Source: JABCPE02 sp963516475 (lineage in GTDB: Bacteria > Bacteroidota > Bacteroidia > Flavobacteriales > Weeksellaceae). From it: 58,579 bases of DNA. Position numbers and translations under genes: made by a program. The stretch is from the NCBI GenBank assembly GCA_963516475.1, contig CAUQBR010000011.1, positions 1 through 58,579 of the forward strand, given 5' to 3'. Under the pieces are notes generated by a model. That model had not been told where the DNA came from. It made no database searches and saw nothing but the letters and a program-made list of their open reading frames with translations. Positions 43,750 to 52,394 of the stretch are shown one piece after another (positions within the stretch are counted from its first letter, which is position 1; the number at the start of each line of letters is the position of its first letter).

Positions 43750-44772
43750 ATGCCTGATTTTTTGCATCCAGATAAAGAGAATTTCTCCTCCGAAGAACTT
43801 TTACAAGAGGAAAAGATCCGTCCGCAGAGTTTCAAAGATTTTGCAGGACAGAGAAAAACATTGGACAACCTAGAAGTGTTCGTTGCCGCCGCCAAAAACA
43901 GAGGAACAGCATTAGACCACACGCTTCTGCACGGGCCTCCTGGGCTTGGGAAGACCACGCTTTCGCATATCATTGCCAACGAACTGGGCGTAAACTGCAA
44001 AGTAACCTCCGGCCCTGTGCTGGACAAACCTGGTAGTCTAGCAGGAATCCTGACCAATTTAGAGGAAAATGATGTTCTTTTCATCGATGAAATCCATCGT
44101 TTATCACCTATTGTAGAAGAATATCTATATTCTGCGATGGAAGATTTTAAAATCGATATTATGCTCGAAACTGGCCCTAATGCTCGTTCTGTTCAGATTG
44201 GGCTAAATCCTTTTACCCTAATTGGAGCGACAACCCGAAGCGGAATGCTTACTAAACCGATGCTGGCGAGATTTGGGATTCAGAGCCGATTGGAATACTA
44301 TAATGTAGAGCTTTTGGGTATGATTATCGAACGAAGCGCGAGGGTTTTGGGCGTTCCTATCTATGAAGATGCCGCCCTTGAAATCGCGCGAAGAAGCCGA
44401 GGAACACCGAGAATAGCCAATGCCCTGCTCCGCCGAGTAAGGGATTTTGCGGAGATAAAAGGCAATGGAGAGATTGACCTTAACATTGCTAAATTTGCCC
44501 TTAATTCACTCAATGTCGATGAATATGGACTTGATGACATGGACAATAAAATCATGCGGGTAATGATAGAAAATTTCAAAGGAAAACCTGTGGGAATATC
44601 TGCGCTGGCAACTTCTATCGGAGAAAATGCCGAAACCTTGGAAGAAGTGTATGAACCCTACCTCATTCAGGAAGGATTCATCATCCGAACACCGAGAGGA
44701 AGGGAAGTTACCGAAAAAGCCTACCGACATCTGGGCATATCACAACCAAAAAATTTAGGCGAACTTTTTTAA
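43750..44772 (+). CDS. ruvB: Holliday junction branch-migration helicase RuvB
   Basis: The 340-residue AAA+ motor that drives branch migration with RuvA. Walker A is LLHGPPGLGKTTLSHII (about 58-74), Walker B is LFIDEIHRL (about 112), sensor 1 is LIGATTRSGML, and the Arg finger region is in RGTPRIANALLRR. The N-terminal RPQSFKDFAGQRKTLDNLEV and the winged-helix end are as in other RuvB. ruvA and ruvC are not in the window. The next gene begins 14 bases later. Confidence 0.98.
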   Translation: MPDFLHPDKENFSSEELLQEEKIRPQSFKDFAGQRKTLDNLEVFVAAAKNRGTALDHTLLHGPPGLGKTTLSHIIANELGVNCKVTSGPVLDKPGSLAGILTNLEENDVLFIDEIHRLSPIVEEYLYSAMEDFKIDIMLETGPNARSVQIGLNPFTLIGATTRSGMLTKPMLARFGIQSRLEYYNVELLGMIIERSARVLGVPIYEDAALEIARRSRGTPRIANALLRRVRDFAEIKGNGEIDLNIAKFALNSLNVDEYGLDDMDNKIMRVMIENFKGKPVGISALATSIGENAETLEEVYEPYLIQEGFIIRTPRGREVTEKAYRHLGISQPKNLGELF

Positions 44773-44786
44773 CCAATATATTAAAT

Positions 44787-45491
44787 ATGAAACATTTACT
44801 AATTCTTGCCCTACTCTGTGGAGGAACAGCACAAAGCCAAATCAAAAATTTTTATCCTAAAAAAGTAGTAAAACCTGACCTCAGCGCAAAAAGAGAGAAG
44901 GAAATCAACCGACAAAATGAACTTTTACAAAAGAAAGTTCCCACAGCTTCGGAACAAAAAGAGCTAAATATCCTCCTCGAAAAATATGGCGAAGTAGTAG
45001 AAAACGCTTGGGATATAATTGATGGCGGATGCAGCTGGTATTGCGGTGGCGGAAATTACAAAATAAAGGCTTCATCATCACTTGGAGATTCTTACAAAGC
45101 CGAATTTGCAAATGATTTGAGCTACAAAACCGCTTGGGTAGAAGGCAAAAAAGATGAGGGCGTCGGCGAATATTTAGAATATTATTTCAAAAATGACAGC
45201 CCTAGAATTACGGAAATTATTATTTCTAATGGATATATGAAATCCGAGGAAACATGGAAAAATAACAACCGTGTGAAAAAATTAAAACTCTATGTAAATG
45301 GCGTTCCTTTCGGAATTTTAAATTTAAAAGACAGTCGAACAGATCAATATTTCTCAGTGGGAACGCTAGGACACAATAAAAACAGAACGGATTTAATCTT
45401 AAAATTTGAAATATTAGAAGTCTATAAAGGAAGCAAATATAATGACACTGCTATTACAGAAATATATTTTGACGGGATAGATGTACACTAA
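44787..45491 (+). CDS. secreted protein with NADase-type glycan-binding domain
   Basis: A 234-residue protein with a signal peptide (MKHLLILALLCGGTAQSQ, about 1-18), a charged helical segment (about 28-72), then a discoidin-like domain: GGCSWYCGGGNYKIKASSSL (90-109), AEFANDLSYKTAWVEGKKDEG (about 116), ITEIIISNGYMKSEETWKNN and VKKLKLYVNG. This order matches the NADase-type glycan-binding domain found in secreted proteins of Bacteroidota. No enzyme domain is fused to it, so it may be a binding or adaptor protein. It follows ruvB closely and may share its transcript. A two-Cys pair in the SWYC motif may form a disulfide. Confidence 0.72.
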   Translation: MKHLLILALLCGGTAQSQIKNFYPKKVVKPDLSAKREKEINRQNELLQKKVPTASEQKELNILLEKYGEVVENAWDIIDGGCSWYCGGGNYKIKASSSLGDSYKAEFANDLSYKTAWVEGKKDEGVGEYLEYYFKNDSPRITEIIISNGYMKSEETWKNNNRVKKLKLYVNGVPFGILNLKDSRTDQYFSVGTLGHNKNRTDLILKFEILEVYKGSKYNDTAITEIYFDGIDVH

Positions 45492-45510
45492 TTTTCTTAT
45501 TAAAAAAACA

Positions 45511-45541
45511 AAAAAGCAACCCTATTTTAGAGTTGCTTTTA
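45511..45541. terminator. bidirectional terminator
   Basis: AAAAGCAAC and GTTGCTTTT pair perfectly around an 11-base loop, with A- and T-runs outside. Between the convergent 44787 and 45553 genes. Confidence 0.85.
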
Positions 45542-45552
45542 TTTTTATCTTA

Positions 45553-46182
45553 TTATTCTCCAAAGATGTAACTTATCCCTGCACTCAAGATATGCTGAGA
45601 TTTTTTTCTATATACATTTGGGTTTCCTGTCCAAGATTCTACAAGATCTGGATAAACACTAGACAAACCGAAATCATAACGAGCAAGTATCTCGAATTTT
45701 CTGTTTATACTATATCCTACACCTCCTGATAAAGCAAAATCAAAACCTCTTGCTTTACCCATCTTTTCTTTCACATAAAGAGGGCTAGATGGATTCTCAA
45801 CTTTTTGGTTCAATAAGAAAGCAAATCTAGGTCCTGCAAATGCGAATAAAGAATGTCTTCCTTCTGTAAAGTATCCTTTAAAATAGATAGGAACACTGAT
45901 ATAGTTGTTCGCATAAACTGTAGACCCTTCCCCTTTTTCTCCTGCTGACAAATATTCTACCTGCGGCTGAATATAAAACTGATTTTCAAAATCTAATGGA
46001 ATCAATGCTAAAAGCCCTCCATAGAATGAATATCTTGCCGCAGAAGGGTTATGGGCATTTCTTACTCTGGAATAGTTAGGTCCTCCTATCACCCCTATTC
46101 TAGTATTTTCCAACTGTAAAGAAAGCTGTGCTGACATAAGGCTTGAAAACACCAAAAAACTTCCTAATAATAGTTTTTTCAT
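45553..46182 (-). CDS. porin-family outer-membrane beta-barrel (PorT-like)
   Basis: A 209-residue small outer-membrane barrel with a signal peptide (MKKLLLGSFLVFSSLMSAQ, about 1-19). The rest alternates as in eight-stranded PorT/OmpW-like barrels: RIGVIGGPNYSRVRN, FYIQPQVEYLSAGEKG, YISVPIYFKGYF, FALSGGVGYSINRKFEILARYDFGL. It ends SAGISYIFGE without a terminal aromatic. PorT proper acts in type IX secretion, but this general fold is too common to assign that role. It stands downstream of the lipid A operon and may be separately expressed. Confidence 0.8.
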   Translation of the reverse strand: MKKLLLGSFLVFSSLMSAQLSLQLENTRIGVIGGPNYSRVRNAHNPSAARYSFYGGLLALIPLDFENQFYIQPQVEYLSAGEKGEGSTVYANNYISVPIYFKGYFTEGRHSLFAFAGPRFAFLLNQKVENPSSPLYVKEKMGKARGFDFALSGGVGYSINRKFEILARYDFGLSSVYPDLVESWTGNPNVYRKKSQHILSAGISYIFGE

Positions 46183-46247
46183 AATTTTTTATTTTTATTT
46201 AACAATTTTATTTTTCTAATTCAAAGTACAAAAGTAACATTTTTTTA

Positions 46248-47159
46248 TTATCCTTGTATCAATCGAGTAATTTTTACTTGTTTTTTATAATATTCCTTGG
46301 CTTCCTCAGCTGGTGCTCCGAAATAAGTTTTACCTTTTTTCAAATCTTTTGAAACCCCCGAAGTTGCCAAAATAACCACCCCATCTTCTACTATAATATC
46401 TGAGGAAACTCCTACCTGCCCCCAGATGGTAACATCATTACCTATATTACAACATCCTGCAATCCCAACTTGTGAAGCAATCAGACATCTCTTTCCAATG
46501 ATAGTATCATGTCCTATCTGGATTTGATTATCCATCTTTGTTCCTTCTCCTATAATTGTAGTGTCTGTAACACCTCTGTCTATGGTGCAGTTCGCTCCTA
46601 TTTCCACCTCATCTTCCAGAACTACATTTCCTACAGAAAGCATCTTGATATAGCCTGTTGGCAGTTTTCTGTAATAAAACGCATCTCCTCCAAGAACTGT
46701 CCCTGACTGGACAATACAGCGATTTCCTATCTTGGTTCTATCACCTATCACTACATTTGGCATGATGATACATTCTTCTCCTATCTCCACATCATTTCCT
46801 ATAATTACAGAAGAATGAATCTGGCTGTTTTTCCCTATTTTTACATTTTCTCCGCAAGTTTTAAATGTCTGTATTGGAGTAAAATGAGCATTGATTTTAT
46901 TAAAATCTCTAAATGGATCATCCGAAACCAAAAGAGCCTTTCCCTGTGGACAATCAACCTCTTTGTCGATGAGAATAACTGTCGCTTCAGAATTTAAAGC
47001 CTTTTCATAATATTTGGGATGATTTACAAAAACAATCTCTCCCGATTTTACTCTATGAATTTCATTTGTTCCAGAAATAGGAAAATCATCCGCACCAATA
47101 TATTTGGCATCGATAATTTCTGCTATTTGCTTTAATGTCTGGACTTTAGGAAATTTCAT
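46248..47159 (-). CDS. second LpxD-type N-acyltransferase
   Basis: A 303-residue left-handed beta-helix protein like LpxD, which adds the 3-hydroxyacyl chain to UDP-3-O-acylglucosamine. It has an N-terminal LpxD-like domain (about 1-95) and hexapeptide repeats (about 105-260) with GTVLGGDAFYY and DRGVTDTTIIGEG, and a candidate catalytic His in QIGHDTIIG. It is distinct from the full lpxD at 49955: shorter by 40 residues, GGDAFYY instead of GGDGFGF, and DRG instead of DRA. The position behind efp at the end of the lipid A run is common in flavobacteria. Whether it makes lipid A with other chains or acts on another sugar is unknown. Confidence 0.83.
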   Translation of the reverse strand: MKFPKVQTLKQIAEIIDAKYIGADDFPISGTNEIHRVKSGEIVFVNHPKYYEKALNSEATVILIDKEVDCPQGKALLVSDDPFRDFNKINAHFTPIQTFKTCGENVKIGKNSQIHSSVIIGNDVEIGEECIIMPNVVIGDRTKIGNRCIVQSGTVLGGDAFYYRKLPTGYIKMLSVGNVVLEDEVEIGANCTIDRGVTDTTIIGEGTKMDNQIQIGHDTIIGKRCLIASQVGIAGCCNIGNDVTIWGQVGVSSDIIVEDGVVILATSGVSKDLKKGKTYFGAPAEEAKEYYKKQVKITRLIQG

Positions 47160-47174
47160 AGTAATTATATAATT

Positions 47175-47738
47175 TTATTTAACTCTCTCTAAATAAGAGC
47201 CGTCTTCTGTATTTACTTTAATCTTATCTCCTGGCTCTATGAATAGCGGAACCAAAACTCTAGCGCCTGTTTCTACTATACAGTTTTTCAAGGCGTTAGT
47301 TGCTGTGTTTCCTTTCACACCTGGGTCTGCTTCTGTCACTTCCAAAAATACTGTTGCAGGAAGTTCAGCAGAAAGAGGCGTTTCATCTGATTCTTTCAAA
47401 ATTACAGTGATTTCCTCTCCAGCCTTCATAAACTGAGCGTTTTCTATCATTTCTTTATTTAGATAGATTTGAGAGAAATCTTCATTGTTCATGAAATGAT
47501 ATCCATTTTCATCATCATAAAGATACTGGAATTTACGCGTAATTACTTTAACTTCATCTATTTTATGCCCAGCAGAAAAAGTATTGTCTAACACTTTTCC
47601 ATTCGTTACTGATTTCAATTTTGTTCTTACAAAAGCTGGACCTTTCCCTGGTTTTACATGAAGGAATTCTATTACTTTATAAATATCATGGTTAAACTCT
47701 ATACAAAGTCCTTTTCTAATATCAGCTGTTGTTGCCAT
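47175..47738 (-). CDS. efp: elongation factor P
   Basis: EF-P frees ribosomes stalled at proline runs. The 187-residue protein has the KOW-like N-domain with VKPGKGPAFVRTKLKSV (about 29-45): the tip reads PGKGPA, Lys34 in GKG being the usual modification site. Two OB domains follow, ending with NTEDGSYLERVK (the typical GxYxxRV end). It lies inside the lipid A gene run, 19 bases downstream of lpxA. Confidence 0.97.
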   Translation of the reverse strand: MATTADIRKGLCIEFNHDIYKVIEFLHVKPGKGPAFVRTKLKSVTNGKVLDNTFSAGHKIDEVKVITRKFQYLYDDENGYHFMNNEDFSQIYLNKEMIENAQFMKAGEEITVILKESDETPLSAELPATVFLEVTEADPGVKGNTATNALKNCIVETGARVLVPLFIEPGDKIKVNTEDGSYLERVK

Positions 47739-47757
47739 TTTTTATTCTAATTATTTT

Positions 47758-48564
47758 TTAATCTTGATTATCTTCTTCCTCTTTTTTCGTACCACCGCCT
47801 CTGATGATTCCTCTCTGGGATGATTGTATAAATTGTACAATTTCATCTCTTTCTGGCGTAGACAGTACTTCTTTTTCTACATATGCCAATGCTTGAGATA
47901 CATTCATTCCCATTTGGAAAATCACTCTATAAATGGACTGAATTTCCAAAATTTTCTCATTAGAGATTCCTCTTCTTCTAAGCCCAACCGAGTTGATTCC
48001 TGCATAAACAGGCGGTTCTCCTCCTACTTTGACATAAGGCGGAATATCTTTTCTAACCAAAGAACCTCCCGCTGTGATTACATGTTTTCCTATTCGTGAG
48101 AACTGATGCACAGCACTCAGTCCACCAATAATAGCATAATCGCCAATTTCCACATGTCCTCCTATCGCACATCCATTTACTATAATGGCATTATCACCGA
48201 CAACGCAGTCATGAGCGATATGAGATGTAGCCATGATTAGGCAATTATTCCCAATTTTAGTATATCCTAAAGCCTTGGTTCCTCTATTAACCGTTACACA
48301 TTCTCTAATGGTCGTATTATCACCAATGATAACTTGTGAATCCTCTCCATCAAACTTCAAATCTTGTGGTATCGCAGCGATGACAGTTCCTGGAAAAATT
48401 CTGCAGTTTTTGCCAATTCTTGCTCCATCCATGATGGTAACATTAGAGCCTATCCATGTCCCTTCTCCTATCTCCACATCCGCTGCTACAGTGGTAAATG
48501 GATCTACGGTAACATTTTTCCCGATTTTCGCTCTTGGATCTACTGCTGTAAGCTGATGAATCAT
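47758..48564 (-). CDS. lpxA: UDP-N-acetylglucosamine acyltransferase
   Basis: First enzyme of lipid A synthesis: transfers 3-hydroxyacyl from ACP to UDP-GlcNAc O3. It is 268 residues, a left-handed beta-helix with hexapeptide repeats (IGKNVTVDPFTTV; IGEGTWIGSNVTI), the catalytic His in ATSHIAHDCVVGDNAII (about 120), GHVEIGDYAIIGGLSAVHQF and the C-terminal helical cap with SVGLRRRGISNEKI. The tail is Gly/Glu-rich and longer than in E. coli. lpxC/fabZ ends one base upstream of its first codon. Confidence 0.96.
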   Translation of the reverse strand: MIHQLTAVDPRAKIGKNVTVDPFTTVAADVEIGEGTWIGSNVTIMDGARIGKNCRIFPGTVIAAIPQDLKFDGEDSQVIIGDNTTIRECVTVNRGTKALGYTKIGNNCLIMATSHIAHDCVVGDNAIIVNGCAIGGHVEIGDYAIIGGLSAVHQFSRIGKHVITAGGSLVRKDIPPYVKVGGEPPVYAGINSVGLRRRGISNEKILEIQSIYRVIFQMGMNVSQALAYVEKEVLSTPERDEIVQFIQSSQRGIIRGGGTKKEEEDNQD

Positions 48565-49962
48565 TTAGTCTATTTTTGTTTTTGCTACTTGAGCCATTAG
48601 TTCTGCTTCCACCACTACACTATCACCTACATAGCCATACCCCTGCATGTGCACTATTCCTCTACGAATAGGAGCTAACAACTCTAATTTAAAGACAAGT
48701 GTATCCCCTGGGATTACTTTCTTTTTGAATTTAACATTATCTATTTTCACAAAGTATGTAGAATAGTTCTCTGGATCTGGGACACTTGACAACACCAAAA
48801 TTCCTCCAATCTGTGCCATTGCTTCTATCTGTAAAACTCCTGGCATCACAGGTTCTTTCGGGAAATGTCCTACAAAGAACGGTTCGTTCATTGTGATATT
48901 TTTCAGCCCTACGATATGATTATCAGAAAGCTCCAAAATCTTGTCTATCAACAAGAATGGCGGTCTGTGCGGCAATAATCTCATGATGCCGTTGATATCA
49001 TAAATAGGCTCTTTGCTCAAATCAAAATTTGGAACATTTTTCTTCTTTTGAGCTTTGTATATTTTATTTAATTTTTTAGCAAACTCTGTATTTATATAAT
49101 GTCCTGGTTTATTAGCAATTACCTTTCCTTTTAATCTTACTCCTGTCAATGCCAAGTCACCGATAACATCCAATAATTTATGACGAGCTGCCTCGTTCGG
49201 ATAGTTTAAAGTCAAGTTATTCAAAACTCCATTTGGCTGAATGGAAACATCATCTTTTCCAAAAGCTTTTTTAAGTTTTTCAGCTGTTTCAGGAGTTAAT
49301 TCCTTATCTACATAAACAATCGCATTAGAAATATCTCCACCTTTGATTAGACCTGCATCCAAAAGCATTTCTAATTCATGTAAAAAACTAAATGTTCTCG
49401 CAGAAGAAATTTCATTTTTAAAATCAGAAATATTTTTCAAAACAGCATTCTGAGTTCCTAAAACATTAGTCCCAAAATCCACCATCGTAGTTACTTCATA
49501 AGTATCCGCTGGGATAATGGTAATTTCAGAACCAGTCTGTGGATCGGTGAAATTAACGACCTCTGTAACAACAAAATACTCTCTCGGCTGCTCCTGCTCC
49601 ACCACTCCTGCTTTCTCTATAGCTTCTACAAAAAACTTGGATGAACCATCCATAATAGGAGGCTCTGCATTATTCATCTCCAAGACAGCATTATCTACAT
49701 CCATCCCCACTAATGCCGCCAAAACATGCTCACATGTGTAGATTTTAACTCCTGATTTTTCTAATGTAGTTCCTCTATCAGTAGAAACCACATAGTTAGC
49801 ATCCGCTTCTATTTGTGGATTCCCCTCTAAGTCCGTTCTTACGAACACATACCCTGTATTTTCCTTAGCAGGTTTGATGGTTAGGGTTACTTCTTTTCCT
49901 GTGTGAAGACCTATTCCTGATAGGGAAATTTCTCCTTTTAAAGTTTTTTGTTTATCACTCAT
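48565..49962 (-). CDS. lpxC/fabZ: fused LpxC deacetylase / FabZ dehydratase
   Basis: A 465-residue two-enzyme fusion typical of the phylum. The N-terminal part (about 1-310) is LpxC, the zinc deacetylase that commits lipid A synthesis: GIGLHTGKEV, IYTCEHVLAALVG with zinc-binding His, and a later zinc site near FLHELEML and NYPNEAARHKLLDVIGDL. The C-terminal part (about 320-465) is FabZ, the 3-hydroxyacyl-ACP dehydratase of fatty acid synthesis: LLPHRPPFLLIDKI (about 327) and HFPKEPVMPGVLQIEAMAQ with the catalytic His/Glu pair. The start overlaps the lpxD end by eight bases, so the genes are coupled. Confidence 0.97.
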   Translation of the reverse strand: MSDKQKTLKGEISLSGIGLHTGKEVTLTIKPAKENTGYVFVRTDLEGNPQIEADANYVVSTDRGTTLEKSGVKIYTCEHVLAALVGMDVDNAVLEMNNAEPPIMDGSSKFFVEAIEKAGVVEQEQPREYFVVTEVVNFTDPQTGSEITIIPADTYEVTTMVDFGTNVLGTQNAVLKNISDFKNEISSARTFSFLHELEMLLDAGLIKGGDISNAIVYVDKELTPETAEKLKKAFGKDDVSIQPNGVLNNLTLNYPNEAARHKLLDVIGDLALTGVRLKGKVIANKPGHYINTEFAKKLNKIYKAQKKKNVPNFDLSKEPIYDINGIMRLLPHRPPFLLIDKILELSDNHIVGLKNITMNEPFFVGHFPKEPVMPGVLQIEAMAQIGGILVLSSVPDPENYSTYFVKIDNVKFKKKVIPGDTLVFKLELLAPIRRGIVHMQGYGYVGDSVVVEAELMAQVAKTKID

Positions 49963-50986
49963 TAGTTTTATCTTTTGAGTTGTTTTCTAATTGATTTATC
50001 CTTTTTACTATTTCTGTCAAGTTTCTAAAATGCACATAGTTTCTTCGGTAGTCTCCTGCATCTATGGCTGGTGCTCCGTACAGTGCCTCGCCATCTTTTA
50101 CATTTTTATTTACACCACTCTGTGCTTGTATTTTTACTTGATTTCCTATATTGATATGTCCTACAATTCCCACTTGACCACCGATCATATTCCAGTTTCC
50201 AATGGTAGTAGAACCTGCAATTCCTGCCTGCGCAGCAATCACATTGTTTTTTCCAATTTTTACATTATGTGCGATTTGGATAAGGTTATCTATTTTAGTC
50301 CCTTCTCCTATAACAGTAGAACCTATGGTAGCCCTGTCAATACTACAGTTAGAGCCTATTTCTACATTGTTTTCTATGATTACATTTCCCAGCTGTGGGA
50401 TTTTGTCATATCCATTTGGCGTAGGCTGAAAACCGAACCCATCTCCACCTACCACAGTATTAGAGTGGACAACACAATTTTCTCCAATGATACAGCCGTC
50501 ATAGATTTTCGCACCACTGTCTATTTTAGAGTTTTTACCGATTTTCACATTTTTACCAATGAAAACCTGTGGAGCAAGCTGAACGCCATCACCAATTACC
50601 GCTTTTTCTGAAATATAAGTGAACGCCCCTACATAAACATCCTCCCCCAAAACAGCCGTTTCATGGATGAAACTCTGCGCTTCTATTCCTTCTTTCTTTT
50701 CGGTCATCTGCTGATAAAGGTTCATCAAAACCTGAAATGCAAGATATGCATCTTCCACTTCTATGATGACTGGCTTATAATTTTCTTCTTTCAAAAGATT
50801 TTTTGAAACAATAAGCACAGAACTCTCTGTAGAGTGTAGAAAATGCGCAAATTTTTCATTCGCAATAAAAGACAAATGTCCATGTCTTCCCTCTTCTATA
50901 GGGGAAAATCCATGAACTTTTATTCCTTGGTCTCCAATTATTTTTCCTTTGATAAGACCTGCAATTTCAGCAGCTGTAAACTCCAT
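49955..50986 (-). CDS. lpxD: UDP-3-O-acylglucosamine N-acyltransferase
   Basis: The third lipid A enzyme, 343 residues. An N-terminal uridine-binding domain (about 1-100; FIANEKFAHFL, SVLIVSKN) is followed by the beta-helix with HSNTVVGGDGFGFQP (about 180), SIDRATIGSTVIGEG and QIAHNVKIGKNN containing the catalytic His, then a C-terminal helix. This is the canonical copy and heads the run lpxD-lpxC/fabZ-lpxA-efp-second lpxD. A -7 box at 50994 probably drives the whole run. Confidence 0.96.
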   Translation of the reverse strand: MEFTAAEIAGLIKGKIIGDQGIKVHGFSPIEEGRHGHLSFIANEKFAHFLHSTESSVLIVSKNLLKEENYKPVIIEVEDAYLAFQVLMNLYQQMTEKKEGIEAQSFIHETAVLGEDVYVGAFTYISEKAVIGDGVQLAPQVFIGKNVKIGKNSKIDSGAKIYDGCIIGENCVVHSNTVVGGDGFGFQPTPNGYDKIPQLGNVIIENNVEIGSNCSIDRATIGSTVIGEGTKIDNLIQIAHNVKIGKNNVIAAQAGIAGSTTIGNWNMIGGQVGIVGHINIGNQVKIQAQSGVNKNVKDGEALYGAPAIDAGDYRRNYVHFRNLTEIVKRINQLENNSKDKTNE

Positions 50987-50993
50987 AATCGTG

Positions 50994-51001
50994 CAAAGAT
51001 A
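50994..51001 (-). promoter_or_regulatory. -7 box of the lipid A operon
   Basis: TATCTTTG on the minus strand, eight bases or less before the lpxD start region; a perfect TAnnTTTG. The leader would be almost absent. Confidence 0.5.
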
Positions 51002-51060
51002 AGAAAAATCCTATTAGTATAATAAAAATTTATATTTGTTTATATTTTTAACATAAAAAA

Positions 51061-52275
51061 TTATGAAATTTCCTTTGGAAAGGACAAAATATATCTCGTT
51101 GTTTTTTCATTGATATTCATTGATAAAATCTGACTTCCCGCCTGCTCTAATGCTACTTTTTCCATATCATTTCTCAGGAGATAAATAGGCTGTTTAGTTT
51201 TATCATAAGGCAGCAGGTTTCTTTCAATATTATCCACGAGTAAATCTCCGTTTTCTATCCCAAAATGCAAATTAGTTTCCTGCACTTTCTCCTGCACCAA
51301 ATCATCCGAAAAAGACATAGAAGAATAAATAATTTTAGGAAATTTTCTGTTAATCACCATTTTACAAAGATACGAAAGCACGAAATCCTCATGATTTTTC
51401 CATGATTTTATAGCTTGTAACACATCCGTATCATCCAGTTCCATAAATCTCGCTATATCTTCCTCCGTAGCCTGTGTAGAACTCTCTCTATACAAGAAAT
51501 ATTTGAGATTTTCAGAAGCCTCCACTTTTACATTTTGCGAAACCAATGTTTTGGCTCTGTTCATTATTTTTATCAATAAATTTTCTGCCAACACAGCTGC
51601 TTTATGATAATAAACCTGCCAATACATGAACATTCTCGCCACAAGATAATGCTCAATGGAATAAATTCCTTTTTCATCCAAAACCAGCTCATCATCAAGG
51701 ACATTCAGCGTTGATAAAATCCGCTGTGTATTGATATTTCCCTCTGAAACACCCGTGTAGAAGCTGTCTCTTTTGAGATAATCGAGCCTGTCCACATCAA
51801 GTTGTGAGGAAATCAATTGATTAAAAAATTTACGATGATATTTTCCCTGAAACATCTGTATCGCAACGGTTAGTTCGCCTGAAAACTCCTCGTTCAGCTG
51901 CTCCATCAGAAGAAGGGAAAGTTTTTCGTGATGCCAGTTGTCCATCAGTATATTTTCCAGAGCATGCGAAAAAGGTCCATGTCCTACATCATGAAGCAGG
52001 ACAGCCAGCATCGCTCCCTTTTCCTCTTCCGTAGAAATTTTCACGCCTTTTTGTTTCAAAATTTCTAATGCATTAAACATCAAATGCATCGCGCCTATCG
52101 CATGATGAAAACGAGTGTGGGTAGCTCCTGGGAAAATCAAACTCAGCAGTCCCGTTTGAGAAATCCTTCTCAATCTCTGAAAACAGCGATGCTCCATGAT
52201 ATCAAAAATAATTTCATACGGGATTTTTATAAATCCATGAACAGGATCATTGATGATTTTCAACTTATTAGCCAT
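51061..52275 (-). CDS. HD-domain phosphohydrolase
   Basis: A 404-residue protein of the HD superfamily, SAMHD1/dGTPase-like branch. Metal-binding residues are in TRFHHAIGAMHL (about 56-67) and LLHDVGHGPFSHALEN (about 92-107), and a later Asp in SSQLDVDRLDYLKRD (about 156-170). Such enzymes hydrolyse dNTPs or other phosphates. The physiological substrate is not established for this group. It is divergent from porX, an arrangement often seen in flavobacteria; a link is not known. No clear promoter box was found upstream. Confidence 0.87.
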   Translation of the reverse strand: MANKLKIINDPVHGFIKIPYEIIFDIMEHRCFQRLRRISQTGLLSLIFPGATHTRFHHAIGAMHLMFNALEILKQKGVKISTEEEKGAMLAVLLHDVGHGPFSHALENILMDNWHHEKLSLLLMEQLNEEFSGELTVAIQMFQGKYHRKFFNQLISSQLDVDRLDYLKRDSFYTGVSEGNINTQRILSTLNVLDDELVLDEKGIYSIEHYLVARMFMYWQVYYHKAAVLAENLLIKIMNRAKTLVSQNVKVEASENLKYFLYRESSTQATEEDIARFMELDDTDVLQAIKSWKNHEDFVLSYLCKMVINRKFPKIIYSSMSFSDDLVQEKVQETNLHFGIENGDLLVDNIERNLLPYDKTKQPIYLLRNDMEKVALEQAGSQILSMNINEKTTRYILSFPKEIS

Positions 52276-52360
52276 AAAAAGATTTTATCGTGTAAAATTA
52301 TGAAAAAACTTTAACCAAACATTAACATTTCGTTGGTATAATTTTAATATTTTTTCTCCA

Positions 52361-52368
52361 TACTTTTG
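52361..52368 (+). promoter_or_regulatory. -7 box of porX
   Basis: TACTTTTG matches TAnnTTTG and lies 26 bases before the ATG at 52395, and 14 before the rival GTG at 52383. The TTG at 52333 is 25 bases away, longer than usual. Confidence 0.4.
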
Positions 52369-52394
52369 AAAACAGAAAATTAGTGGAAAAAATC

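Noticed and set aside
49991..50611. 206-codon plus-strand frame
   Set aside because: Antisense to the repetitive hexapeptide codons of lpxD; no signature of its own.
46248..50986. Hexapeptide repeats as possible DNA tandem repeats
   Set aside because: The repetition is at protein level (beta-helix of LpxA/LpxD); no DNA tandem array is present.
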